DNA of 64,000 bases. It comes from Prochlorococcus marinus CUG1433. GTDB taxonomy: Bacteria; Cyanobacteriota; Cyanobacteriia; PCC-6307; Cyanobiaceae. Positions 7,730-16,323 of this stretch are shown one piece after another. The translations under genes were made by a program, and so were the position numbers. Positions within the stretch are counted from its first letter, which is position 1. Every line of letters starts with the position of its first letter. Where the stretch lies: the NCBI GenBank assembly GCA_017644425.1, contig JAEPLN010000001.1, positions 682,001 through 746,000 of the forward strand, written 5' to 3'. The notes below the pieces were generated by a model, which was given only the letters and a program-made list of their open reading frames with translations, was not told the origin of the DNA and did no database searches.

Positions 7730-10141
7730 TTATTTTATCCACGCAATACTGCAACCAGGTCCACCCTCGTTATTGGCAGCATCTTCAATCTTATCAACAT
7801 AATTTAAACCTGATAACCAATTTCTTAGTCCTTTTTTTAATTTCCCTGTTCCAATTCCATGAACAATCCATAGCGGTCCATGAAATTTTCTAATTTTTTC
7901 CTCAATAATTATTTCGGCTTCATGAACTCTTAGACCTCTTACGTCAATTGTATTTTTACTCGTTCTAATTTTAGAAAAAGAAAAATCTTCTCTTGTAGAG
8001 TTGATCTCAATCTTTGACATTTTGAAATTAGGCTTTTCTCCATTAATACCTTCAAAGTCATTTACAGATAATGTGCTTCTGAATGCACCGCATTTAACTT
8101 CGTAAAAACCACCTTTTTTATCTAAATCTACAATTTGTCCCGTACTATTTAGACTTTTAATTTTTACAAAATCGCCTACTTGAGGATTCCATGATATTGA
8201 CTTTTCAAATTTTTTTTGGGTTAAATGTTCCATCTCAATTTCCTTTAATCTTTTTCCAATAATTCTCGTATCCTCTCCATTAACATTTTTATCTCTTAAT
8301 TTTTTAATTAAATCTATTACCTCTTTTTTAGCGGATACAATATGTTTTGATAATTTAGACCTCTCAATTTCTTGGATTTTTTCAGCATTTATTTTTTGAT
8401 ATTCATAATTTCTCTTCAGTTCATCATGTAATATTTCAGTCCTTGCAATCAGTTCTGCAGCCTCTTCTGCAGAATTTTGTTGCTTAATCCTCTCTTCTTC
8501 AAGTCCTTTAATAATACTGTTAATATTATCAACCTCTTTTGGCTTTAGATAACTAGCCGCTTCATTAAGTATGCTTTCATCGAGACCAATTCTCTTTGAA
8601 ATTGACAAAGCATTACTTCTCCCAGGAATACCCCAGTTGAGTATATACTTTGGCTTCAAAGAATCCTCATCAAAGGCGACTGATACGTTTTCAAATCTTG
8701 AGTCATTATATTTAAGAGCCTTAATATCTCCATAATGTGTAGTTGCTAAAGTGATATCAGATTTATTTGCAAACTCTTTTAATAAAGCCATCGCAAGAGC
8801 ACTTCCTTCAAGAGGATCTGTACCAGATCCAATCTCATCTAACAAAACAACAGATAATCCTTTTTTATTATCAAGTGAATCCAATATCTCTTTTATGCGG
8901 GATATATGCCCACTGAAGGTAGATAAATTTTCTTCTAATGATTGATTATCTCCTATATCCACATATATATTTGGACAAAAAGGGATAATAGGGTTATTAA
9001 TTGAGGGTATCAATAATCCTGCTCTAGCCATAAGTAAAGACAACCCCAAACCTTTTAAAGCTGCCGTTTTACCTCCAGTATTTGGACCTGTAATAGCTAC
9101 AACCTTAATATTTCTATTTATGTGAAAATCGACAGCCACTGGAGGAGGAGCTCCTTTTTTCTTGTGTTCCCAAATCAATAACGGATGAGAAAAACCAATT
9201 AAAGAAATAATAGGATTTTTATCAAAGGTAGGAGGTTTCCCTCCTATCCATTTCGAATATCTTGAACGAGTTAGAGCATTTTCTAATCTCAATAAAATGG
9301 ATGCCATTTCAATAAGACTTTCTGAATTATCACTAACAACTTGGGACCATTTCTTTAGTAATTTAAATTCTTCTGCTGTGATCCTAGCCTCTAAAGAAGC
9401 AATCTTATTTCCTTTAATAACTACACTTTCAGGCTCAAAATATACTGTATTTCCTGAGGATGAAGAGTCATGAATTATGCCTTTAAATTTATCTAGATAA
9501 TTAACTTTGACTGCTAAAACAGGCCTACCATATCGATCTCCAATAGTAGTATCTTGCAAATAAGCTAAATTCTTTTGAATAAATTTCTCAACTAATATTT
9601 TTCTTTCAAGTTTCTTAGATAATAATTCTTTTCTAAGAATAGATAGTTGATTACTTGCATTGTCTGAAATCCTTCCATTAGATTCAATGCCACTTTTAAA
9701 AATAATTTCGATATTCTTATGGTCAATTAAATTTTTTGTAAATGATGAAATATAAGGCCTTTCTTCAAAATCTAATAAAATTTTTTTTAAATTTCTTGCT
9801 GCAGCAATTGTTTTCGCTATCTCTAACAATTCAGAAGATCCAATTACACCTCCCTTGGAACAAATTTCAATATTTCTACTAATATCAAAAACACCAGAAA
9901 AACTAATTGATTTATCTAAATTATTTTCTAGCTCATTTATTTCAACAGTTTCATTCAAAAGTCTTTTAGAGGCTTCGTATTCTGAAGGAATACCAAAACT
10001 TAAAATTGCTCGTTTACCCATTTCCGTTGAGGCGAACGAAGATAAATGCGTTTTTAATGAATCCCATTCTAAAAGGTTTATAGATTCTTCTTCTAACGTG
10101 TTATCTGAATATGATTTTTTTGAATAACTTTTCTCTGGCAT
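7730..10141 (-). CDS. mutS2: Endonuclease MutS2 (MutS family ATPase with Smr domain)
   Basis: The product, 803 aa from the ATG at 10141, has the MutS core and clamp region, the ATPase site GPNTGGKT (about 350-357), a Walker B VLLDEIGSGTDPLEG, and ATTHYGDIK. A long charged coiled coil follows (about 510-620), and then a C-terminal Smr nuclease domain (DVRGLRVHEAE ... VHGIGTGKL). MutS2 lacks the mismatch-reading domain; it is linked to suppression of recombination or to rescue of collided ribosomes. A TTG at 10159 would add six residues (MILFFC) and overlap the preceding stop; I prefer the ATG. It sits between obg and the glyoxalase-like gene in a minus-strand run. Confidence 0.95.
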   Translation of the reverse strand: MPEKSYSKKSYSDNTLEEESINLLEWDSLKTHLSSFASTEMGKRAILSFGIPSEYEASKRLLNETVEINELENNLDKSISFSGVFDISRNIEICSKGGVIGSSELLEIAKTIAAARNLKKILLDFEERPYISSFTKNLIDHKNIEIIFKSGIESNGRISDNASNQLSILRKELLSKKLERKILVEKFIQKNLAYLQDTTIGDRYGRPVLAVKVNYLDKFKGIIHDSSSSGNTVYFEPESVVIKGNKIASLEARITAEEFKLLKKWSQVVSDNSESLIEMASILLRLENALTRSRYSKWIGGKPPTFDKNPIISLIGFSHPLLIWEHKKKGAPPPVAVDFHINRNIKVVAITGPNTGGKTAALKGLGLSLLMARAGLLIPSINNPIIPFCPNIYVDIGDNQSLEENLSTFSGHISRIKEILDSLDNKKGLSVVLLDEIGSGTDPLEGSALAMALLKEFANKSDITLATTHYGDIKALKYNDSRFENVSVAFDEDSLKPKYILNWGIPGRSNALSISKRIGLDESILNEAASYLKPKEVDNINSIIKGLEEERIKQQNSAEEAAELIARTEILHDELKRNYEYQKINAEKIQEIERSKLSKHIVSAKKEVIDLIKKLRDKNVNGEDTRIIGKRLKEIEMEHLTQKKFEKSISWNPQVGDFVKIKSLNSTGQIVDLDKKGGFYEVKCGAFRSTLSVNDFEGINGEKPNFKMSKIEINSTREDFSFSKIRTSKNTIDVRGLRVHEAEIIIEEKIRKFHGPLWIVHGIGTGKLKKGLRNWLSGLNYVDKIEDAANNEGGPGCSIAWIK

Positions 10142-10155
10142 ACAAAAAAAAAGAA

Positions 10156-10542
10156 TCAAACATTCGATTGAATCCCTTCAGGAGGAACATAAAGCATCTC
10201 GAGCCAGTTTCCTTCAGTATCTTTCATATAAAAAGATGCTGTTCCATCTCTATGTTCATGTAAAGGACCAACTTTTACACCAGAATTTTTTAAATCATTT
10301 TGAATATTTTCCACTTCTTTTTTATTTTCAAAATGAAAAGCAAAGTGAGGTCCCGCAGATTTATAGCTAGGGCCTAACAACGCAAGTCCATCTTTCCCTT
10401 TACCAGCTTCTAAATAAGACCAATCTTTATCGTCCCAAACTAAATTCATACCGAGCTTTATATAAAAAGATTTCGCCCTTTCGAGATTCTCTACTCTAAG
10501 TGCAATGTGACCAATCCTATTTACTCCTTGTGAAAACTTCAA
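10156..10542 (-). CDS. gloA: Glyoxalase I-like (VOC fold) protein
   Basis: The 128-aa protein shows the paired beta-alpha-beta-beta-beta units of the vicinal-oxygen-chelate fold. The N-terminal histidine lies in NRIGHIALRV and a second in GPHFAFHF. The C-terminal metal-ligand region is in DTEGNWLEML (Glu). This set matches lactoylglutathione lyase, which with glutathione detoxifies methylglyoxal. The sequence is somewhat divergent, so another VOC function is possible. It is on the same strand as hemB (63 bp upstream) and mutS2 (15 bp downstream), suggesting one transcription unit. Confidence 0.75.
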   Translation of the reverse strand: MKFSQGVNRIGHIALRVENLERAKSFYIKLGMNLVWDDKDWSYLEAGKGKDGLALLGPSYKSAGPHFAFHFENKKEVENIQNDLKNSGVKVGPLHEHRDGTASFYMKDTEGNWLEMLYVPPEGIQSNV

Positions 10543-10604
10543 AACAAAGCAGTTGATTTATTACTTATCTAAGAATAAACCAAATTTTTGTTAATAATGA
10601 GTTT

Positions 10605-11606
10605 TTAAGTATCCTGCAACCATTGAGATGCATCACAAGCATGATAAGTGAGTATTAATTTTGCTCCTGCTCTTTTAAAACTAAGCAATGTTTCTAATAC
10701 AATATCTTTTTCGTTAATCCAGTTCTTCATAGCAGCAGACTTGACCATAGAATATTCCCCACTAACGTTGTATGCAGCTATTGGTTTATTTGAAAAAGTG
10801 CTTAATCTATAAACAATATCCAAGTATGAAATTCCTGGTTTTACCATCAAAATATCAGCTCCTTCATACTGATCCAATGCAGATTCAATTAAAGCCTCTT
10901 TTGAATTGGCAGGGTCCATTTGATATGTAGACTTATTATCTGGAATTATTTTCTTACTATTTTCTCTAGGAGCAGAATCTAAAGCAGTTCTAAATGGTCC
11001 ATAATAAGCAGATGAATATTTTGCTGTGTAACTAATAATACCTACATCACTAAATCCTTGACTATCAAGAACAGTTCTGATTGCTCCAACTCGCCCATCC
11101 ATCATGTCACTAGGGCCAATAAAATCTGCTCCAGCTCTTGCTTGTGTTAAAGCTTGTTTTTTTAAAATTTCGATTGTTTCGTCGTTCAATATTTTTCCAG
11201 TTTCATCAACTAATCCATCATGACCATCACAAGAGTATGGGTCCAAAGCAACATCTGTCATTATTGCCATTTCTGGAATCTCTTTTTTTAATATTCGAAT
11301 AGCTTTAGGTATTAAGCCGTCATCATTAAAACATTCTGCTCCATCTTCAGTCTTTAAGCTATCGTTAATTTTTGGGAAAAGAACCACACATCTTATTCCC
11401 AATTCCCATGCCCTAGTAACCTCCTTTATTAAGCCATTAATATCCCATCTATAAATTCCAGGCATTGCTGAAATTTCCTCTTTAAAATCTTTTTCATGAA
11501 TAAATAATGGATATATAAAGTCCGATGCTTTTAGATGATTTTCTCGAACCATTTCTCTAATTGCCTCTGTTCTTCTTAATCTTCTAGGACGAATAATCGA
11601 ATTCAT
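10605..11606 (-). CDS. hemB: Delta-aminolevulinic acid dehydratase (porphobilinogen synthase)
   Basis: The 333-aa enzyme condenses two aminolevulinate molecules into porphobilinogen, feeding haem, chlorophyll and corrinoid synthesis. Both active-site lysines are visible: one in SYTAKYSSAYYGPF and one in ILMVKPG. The metal region reads ALDPYSCDGHDG, keeping one cysteine instead of the three of zinc-type enzymes, which points to a magnesium-dependent form as in most phototrophs. The start MNSIIRPRRLRRT matches the family N-terminus. It diverges from the bicarbonate-transport operon across a 223-bp intergenic region. Confidence 0.97.
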   Translation of the reverse strand: MNSIIRPRRLRRTEAIREMVRENHLKASDFIYPLFIHEKDFKEEISAMPGIYRWDINGLIKEVTRAWELGIRCVVLFPKINDSLKTEDGAECFNDDGLIPKAIRILKKEIPEMAIMTDVALDPYSCDGHDGLVDETGKILNDETIEILKKQALTQARAGADFIGPSDMMDGRVGAIRTVLDSQGFSDVGIISYTAKYSSAYYGPFRTALDSAPRENSKKIIPDNKSTYQMDPANSKEALIESALDQYEGADILMVKPGISYLDIVYRLSTFSNKPIAAYNVSGEYSMVKSAAMKNWINEKDIVLETLLSFKRAGAKLILTYHACDASQWLQDT

Positions 11607-11764
11607 TTGAATATTATTTAAATTGAAAAATATTTATCTAATACATTAATCGCTTGCCTCGCACATAAATCAATCAGAGACTACTTTTGTTCAGGAAAAT
11701 TAACTAAAATTGATTTTATTACAGAGAAAAAAAGTTACAAAAATATTTTGCACAAACTTCATTT

Positions 11765-11793
11765 TTCACAAATTTACGTCATTAAGAGATAAT
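11765..11793 (+). promoter_or_regulatory. Predicted promoter of the bicA-sbtA-sbtB operon
   Basis: TTCACA (11765-11770) and GATAAT (11788-11793) are separated by exactly 17 nt; each differs from the sigma-70 consensus at one position. The predicted start would leave a leader of about 30 nt before the TTG start codon. The rest of the 11607-11829 gap holds A+T-rich sequence and presumably the divergent hemB promoter. Confidence 0.6.
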
Positions 11794-11829
11794 ATCTTCT
11801 AGTTAAGCTTTATTTTAAGGAGAACATCT

Positions 11830-13485
11830 TTGAAAATAATTAATGGATTTCATCTGAAAAATGTGAGGGGCGATATTCTTGGAGGTATAACAGCCGCAGT
11901 AGTGGCTTTACCTCTCGCTCTTGCTTTTGGTAATGCTGCTTTAGGACCTGGTGGAGCAATTTATGGACTATATGGAGCAGTAGTAGTTGGCTTTTTAGCA
12001 GCATTATTCGGCGGAACACCTGCTCAGGTTAGTGGACCTACCGGTCCCATGAGTGTAACTGTTGCTGGTGTAGTAGCAGGCTTAGCAGCAGTAGGGGTTC
12101 CAAGAGATCTTTCTGCAGGACAAATTTTACCCTTAGTTATGGCAGCGGTAGTCATTGGCGGCTTACTGCAAATATTATTCGGGATTCTAAAACTAGGTAA
12201 ATATATTACTTTAGTTCCATATTCTGTTGTTTCAGGATTTATGTCTGGTATTGGAGTAATAATCATTGCGCTTCAGATTGGACCATTACTTGGAATTAGT
12301 ACTAGAGGTGGAGTAGTCGAATCTTTAACTACTGTATTTTCAAATTTTCAGCCCAACGGTGCTGCTATTGGAGTAGCAATAATGACACTAGGTATAGTAT
12401 TTCTTACTCCTAGAAAAATAAGTCAGTGGGTTCCTTCTCCTCTCTTAGCACTATTGATAGTTACCCCAATATCAATATTAATTTTTGGAGATGGAGCTAT
12501 TGATAGAATTGGTGAAATCCCAAGGGGAGTTCCATCTTTAAATTTCCCAAGTTTTAATCAATATTTCCCAATTATCTTCAAGGCAGGACTAGTCCTAGCA
12601 GTACTTGGCGCTATTGACTCCTTACTGACATCTCTAGTAGCAGACAATATCTCACAAACAAAACATAATTCTGATAGAGAACTTATTGGTCAAGGAATAG
12701 GAAATGCTGTTGCAGGTCTTTTTTCAGGTTTACCTGGGGCAGGAGCAACCATGAGAACAGTTATAAATGTTAAATCTGGAGGATCAACCCCCATCTCTGG
12801 CATGGTTCACTCAGTCGTATTGTTGATAGTTTTAGTTGGTGCGGGACCTTTAGCTGAGCAAATACCAACTGCATTGCTAGCAGGAATTCTTATAAAAGTA
12901 GGCCTGGATATTATTGATTGGGGATTCTTGAGGAGAGCTCACAAATTATCTTTAAAAACATCAGTAGTAATGTACGGCGTACTTTTAATGACTGTTTTTT
13001 GGGATTTAATTTGGGCAGTTTTAGTAGGTGTATTCATAGCAAATATGCTCACTATTGATTCAATAACTGAAACTCAACTAGAAGGTATGGATGAGGATAA
13101 TCCTTTATCAGAAGATGATCAAGCAAAAAATGCATTACCTGCTGATGAAAAAGCACTTCTGGATAGATGCTCAGGAGAAGTAATGTTATTTAGACTAAAA
13201 GGACCACTTAGTTTTGGAGCAGCTAAAGGTATATCTGAGAGAATGATGCTTGTAAGAAACTACAAGGTTTTAATATTAGACATCACTGATGTACCAAGAC
13301 TAGGAGTCACGGCTACTCTCGCGATAGAGGATATGATGCAAGAAGCAAAAAATAATTCCAGGAAAGCATTTGTTGCTGGTGCGAATGAAAAAGTTAAAGA
13401 TAGATTAGCTAAGTTTGGAGTTGAAGGCATTATTGAAACAAGAAAAGAAGCTTTAGAAACTGCTCTAAATGAAATAGCCCTGTAA
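11830..13485 (+). CDS. bicA: SulP-family bicarbonate transporter (BicA-like) with STAS domain
   Basis: The 551-aa membrane protein has the SulP N-terminal signature (GDILGGITAAVVALPLALAFG, roughly 12-32) and about 12 hydrophobic segments. The SGPTGPMSV motif of the first repeat is present, and a cytoplasmic STAS domain lies at about 440-551 (VLILDITDVPRLGVTA). BicA is a low-affinity, high-flux sodium-dependent bicarbonate importer of marine cyanobacteria. SulP proteins also move sulfate, but the sbtA and sbtB genes directly downstream support bicarbonate. The start codon is TTG, chosen because AAGGAGA (11817-11823) lies at proper spacing and no in-frame ATG fits the N-terminus. The sbtA ATG follows 3 bp after the stop. 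Confidence 0.87.
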   Translation: MKIINGFHLKNVRGDILGGITAAVVALPLALAFGNAALGPGGAIYGLYGAVVVGFLAALFGGTPAQVSGPTGPMSVTVAGVVAGLAAVGVPRDLSAGQILPLVMAAVVIGGLLQILFGILKLGKYITLVPYSVVSGFMSGIGVIIIALQIGPLLGISTRGGVVESLTTVFSNFQPNGAAIGVAIMTLGIVFLTPRKISQWVPSPLLALLIVTPISILIFGDGAIDRIGEIPRGVPSLNFPSFNQYFPIIFKAGLVLAVLGAIDSLLTSLVADNISQTKHNSDRELIGQGIGNAVAGLFSGLPGAGATMRTVINVKSGGSTPISGMVHSVVLLIVLVGAGPLAEQIPTALLAGILIKVGLDIIDWGFLRRAHKLSLKTSVVMYGVLLMTVFWDLIWAVLVGVFIANMLTIDSITETQLEGMDEDNPLSEDDQAKNALPADEKALLDRCSGEVMLFRLKGPLSFGAAKGISERMMLVRNYKVLILDITDVPRLGVTATLAIEDMMQEAKNNSRKAFVAGANEKVKDRLAKFGVEGIIETRKEALETALNEIAL

Positions 13486-13488
13486 TTT

Positions 13489-14487
13489 ATGGAAATAAAT
13501 CCAATTCTGCAAAATGTACTAGCCCCACCAGTTCTTTTCTTTTTGATTGGAGCAATATCAGTACTCTTTAAATCTGATTTGGAAATACCAGCTCCATTAC
13601 CAAAACTCTTTTCGTTATATCTGCTCTTAGCAATTGGGTTTAAAGGAGGTATAGAGATACAGAAAAGTGGATTTACTGATCAAGTATTGCCTACTCTAAG
13701 CGCTGCAATACTTATGTCACTAGTAATCCCGCTTATTGGATTTTTAATTTTAAGATTTAAGTTTGATGTCTTTAATTCAGCCGCCATAGCAGCAGCATAC
13801 GGTTCAATTAGTGCTGTTACATTTATTTCCGCAGAAAGTTTTTTGGAGAGTCAAAAAATAGCTTTTGATGGGTTTATGGTTGGTGCCTTAGCTTTAATGG
13901 AATCTCCTGCAATAATTGTTGGATTATTACTTGTGAAATTTGCAGCCCCCAAAAATAGACCAAAATCAAGAAAAATGCATTTAAGCTCAATTTTACACGA
14001 ATCGCTTTTGAATGGCTCAGTTTATTTATTGCTCTCAAGCTTGATTGTAGGATTTCTCACTGCTTCCAGTAATCCCTCAGGAATTGAAAAAATGGAGCCT
14101 TTTACTGGACAATTGTTCTATGGGGCAGAATGCTTCTTCTTGTTAGATATGGGAATAGTTGCTGCTCAAAGATTGCCGAGACTGAAAAATGCGGGTTCGT
14201 TCTTGATTGGATTTGCAATTTTCATGCCTTTATTTAATGCATTTATAGGTGTTTTCGTTGCAAGATTCTTAGCTTTAGGACCTGGCAATGCACTTTTATT
14301 TGTGGTTTTATGTGCTAGTGCCTCGTATCTAGCAGTCCCTGCTGCTATGCGGATGACAGTCCCAGAAGCAAAATCTAGTTATTATATTTCAACAACACTA
14401 GGGCTAACTTTCCCATTCAATATCGTTCTTGGTATTCCAATATACATGAGTTTAGTAAATACTATTATCCCTCTTTCTCCTCTATAA
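13489..14487 (+). CDS. sbtA: Sodium-dependent bicarbonate transporter SbtA
   Basis: The 332-aa polytopic protein matches SbtA. It has the signature KSDLEIPAPLPKLFSLYLLL (29-48), followed by the inverted-repeat transmembrane core and a second-half element around GAECFFLLDMGIVAAQRL. SbtA is a high-affinity sodium/bicarbonate symporter of the carbon-concentrating mechanism in the plasma membrane. It lies 3 bp after bicA and 2 bp before sbtB, so the three are surely co-transcribed and translationally linked. The cytoplasmic central loop is shorter than in freshwater proteins, judged from memory. Confidence 0.92.
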   Translation: MEINPILQNVLAPPVLFFLIGAISVLFKSDLEIPAPLPKLFSLYLLLAIGFKGGIEIQKSGFTDQVLPTLSAAILMSLVIPLIGFLILRFKFDVFNSAAIAAAYGSISAVTFISAESFLESQKIAFDGFMVGALALMESPAIIVGLLLVKFAAPKNRPKSRKMHLSSILHESLLNGSVYLLLSSLIVGFLTASSNPSGIEKMEPFTGQLFYGAECFFLLDMGIVAAQRLPRLKNAGSFLIGFAIFMPLFNAFIGVFVARFLALGPGNALLFVVLCASASYLAVPAAMRMTVPEAKSSYYISTTLGLTFPFNIVLGIPIYMSLVNTIIPLSPL

Positions 14488-14489
14488 AA

Positions 14490-14771
14490 ATGAAAAGATT
14501 AGACTTAATATTTAGTGAACGAGAACTAGATGCAATCATTAAAACATTAGAAAAAGCTAATGTTCCTGGATATACAGTTATGAAACATGCAACGGGTAGA
14601 GGTCCTGAAAGAGTTGTTACTGAAGATATGGAATTTACAGGATTTGGATCGAATGTTCATGTAATTGTTTTTTGTGAACAAGAATTAATAGATAAAATGA
14701 GAGACAATATTAGGGATGATTTAAGCTATTACGGAGGTGTCGCTTATATTTCTGAAGCAACTCCACTATAA
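14490..14771 (+). CDS. sbtB: SbtB, PII-like regulator of SbtA
   Basis: The 93-aa protein has the ferredoxin-like PII fold: a LDLIFSERELDAIIKTLEKA first strand-helix, a T-loop region (HATGRGPERVVTEDMEFTG), and a second repeat ending GGVAYISEATPL. SbtB trimers bind cAMP, AMP, ADP and ATP and close SbtA. Many SbtBs end in a redox-sensitive CGPxGC loop; this one ends at residue 93 and lacks it, with a single cysteine in VFCEQE. Thus redox/diadenylate-type control through that loop is unlikely. It is the last gene of the bicA-sbtA-sbtB operon, 2 bp after sbtA. Confidence 0.88.
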   Translation: MKRLDLIFSERELDAIIKTLEKANVPGYTVMKHATGRGPERVVTEDMEFTGFGSNVHVIVFCEQELIDKMRDNIRDDLSYYGGVAYISEATPL

Positions 14772-14795
14772 AATTAAGATAAATAATATTTTGTT

Positions 14796-15752
14796 TTAAG
14801 AGTGAATCCAATCAACTCTTATATTTTTTCTACTATTTAGATATCTATCAATTGACATTGCTGCAATGCATCCATCAGAAGCTGCTACGACGGCTTGCTT
14901 AAATGGTGTATTTCTTATATCTCCAATAGCCCATACTCCATCAGAGTTTGTAGACATAAAGTCATCGACAATAACTCCTCCGTCTTCTTTTAGAGCAATT
15001 TGATCCCCTAAGAAATCAGTAATTGGCTTTGAACCACTCATATAAACAAAGACTCCATCTAAATTTAAATTAATAGGATTTTCTTCTTGCTTATTTTTTA
15101 CAACAACCCCATTAACACCCATATCATCACCCAATATTTCCAACAATCTTGTTCTACTCCAATGTTTTATATTTGAATTATCCATCAATTCCATAGCTTC
15201 TTCATTATCTGATTTAGGATCACTTGATGTAATCCAATGAACAGTTGATGCGAATTTAGTTAGAACAGTTGCCTCTTCAATTGCCTCCTTGTTCACTCCA
15301 ACAACGGCGACTTCTCTATTTTTATAAAAAGCCCCATCACACGTAGCACAATAACTTACTCCTTTGCCAAGAAAATCCGCTTCACCCTTAAATGATGCAG
15401 GCCTACCCATAGCACCACTTGCAAGTACAAGTGCTTTAGCTTTGAAAGTGCCTTCGGGTGTATAAACTATTTTCCATTCTCCACTAGCGTCTATTCCAAA
15501 AACTTGTGCTCTTCTATAGTCTGTGCCGTATTGCACAGCCTGTTCTCTCATTAAAGTGAGTAATTTATCCCCACTTATATCAACTGGAACTCCTGGATAA
15601 TTAGCTATTTGATGAGTTATTGCTAAGGCTCCAACAGATGGATTTTTATCTAGAATTACCGTTTTTAAGTTTGAACGAGATGTATAAAGTGCGCAGGTAC
15701 ATCCGGCCGGGCCTCCTCCGATAATAACTACATCTGACTCAATAATTTCCAA
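14796..15752 (-). CDS. Thioredoxin-reductase-like flavoprotein lacking a normal NADPH site
   Basis: The 318-aa protein has the low-Mr thioredoxin reductase layout. The FAD motif GGGPAG is at 12-17, the redox dithiol CATC at 135-138 in YCATCDGAFY, and the C-terminal FAD segment at about 271-298 (AIGDIRNTPFKQAV). In the central domain, however, the NADPH dinucleotide motif GGGDSA is replaced by GVNKEA (152-157), and the HRRxxxR phosphate-binding motif reads WITSSDPK. The usual NADPH contacts are gone. This resembles pyridine-nucleotide-independent relatives described in cyanobacteria and other bacteria (ferredoxin-linked or DTR/DDOR-type enzymes). The electron donor is therefore open. The gene stands alone, converging on sbtB. 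Confidence 0.85.
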   Translation of the reverse strand: MEIIESDVVIIGGGPAGCTCALYTSRSNLKTVILDKNPSVGALAITHQIANYPGVPVDISGDKLLTLMREQAVQYGTDYRRAQVFGIDASGEWKIVYTPEGTFKAKALVLASGAMGRPASFKGEADFLGKGVSYCATCDGAFYKNREVAVVGVNKEAIEEATVLTKFASTVHWITSSDPKSDNEEAMELMDNSNIKHWSRTRLLEILGDDMGVNGVVVKNKQEENPINLNLDGVFVYMSGSKPITDFLGDQIALKEDGGVIVDDFMSTNSDGVWAIGDIRNTPFKQAVVAASDGCIAAMSIDRYLNSRKNIRVDWIHS

Positions 15753-15937
15753 TTTAATAAAACTCCTTTTTAGTAGTTAATTAGATGAGTTTTTGGTTAG
15801 AAGATATCTTTAATGTAAATACCTAACCTTCATATAGATATAAGTTAAAAGAAAAAAAAGAAAAAAGCATAATATAGAAACAAACTTACATAGGAAAAAT
15901 ATAAAAAATTAATTATCAGAATGATTAGTTACCTGAA

Positions 15938-16009
15938 ATGTTCGCTATTGATCTATTATTAGATCAGATCGAAAAATCAATTGCTGTAGAAACATTATAT
16001 TTTTCATGA
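15938..16009 (+). CDS. Possible 23-codon upstream ORF
   Basis: ATG at 15938 opens a 23-codon frame (MFAIDLLLDQIEKS...) whose TGA (16007-16009) overlaps the ATG of the next gene as ATGA. The frame contains a perfect 7-bp inverted repeat, TGATCTA/TAGATCA, around a 4-nt loop (15949-15966). It could be a coupling leader peptide, or chance. The rest of the 15753-16005 gap shows no recognisable element. Confidence 0.25.
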   Translation: MFAIDLLLDQIEKSIAVETLYFS

Positions 16010-16323
16010 CCAACTCTGATTACATTTTAAAAGCTGCAATTAAGAAAGTAACCGAAAAATTAAACGAGATATTGGTTGAAAAAATTGAGGAAGCAGCAAA
16101 TATTGCTCAGGACGTACCAGAAATTTTCAAAAAAGAATTTGATAGTTTAAAAGAATCCATAGTAGAAGAAGCCTCAAAAATGGAGAAAGCCGAGAACATT
16201 CAAGCGAATGAGTCCACAAATACTTATCAAGATTCCAAAATAAAAAAAGCTTTGAATGAAATTGAAAGTATTAATGAGCAAATTGATCTCTTTAATAAAA
16301 CCATAAATAATCAAATTAAATGA
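16006..16323 (+). CDS. Hypothetical coiled-coil protein, 105 aa
   Basis: The 105-aa protein is highly charged and almost entirely helical by composition (many E, K, I, N), with heptad-like spacing in EKLNEILVEKIEEAANIA and again near the C-terminus. There is no signal peptide, cysteine or membrane segment. Its TGA overlaps the ATG of the ABC1/UbiB kinase gene (ATGA at 16320-16323), showing translational coupling and suggesting that the two products act together or need fixed ratios. I do not recognise a family and assign no function. Confidence 0.7.
   Translation: MTNSDYILKAAIKKVTEKLNEILVEKIEEAANIAQDVPEIFKKEFDSLKESIVEEASKMEKAENIQANESTNTYQDSKIKKALNEIESINEQIDLFNKTINNQIK

Noticed and set aside
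10142-10159. TTG start of mutS2 at 10159
   Set aside because: Six added residues overlap the preceding stop codon without a ribosome-binding site; ATG 10141 is more likely.
11607-11829. Search for tRNA, Yfr-type small RNA or 6S RNA in this and other gaps (15753-16005, 19286-19547, 31804-32018)
   Set aside because: No cloverleaf, GC-rich stem set or conserved small-RNA core was visible; only A+T-rich sequence and promoter-like elements.
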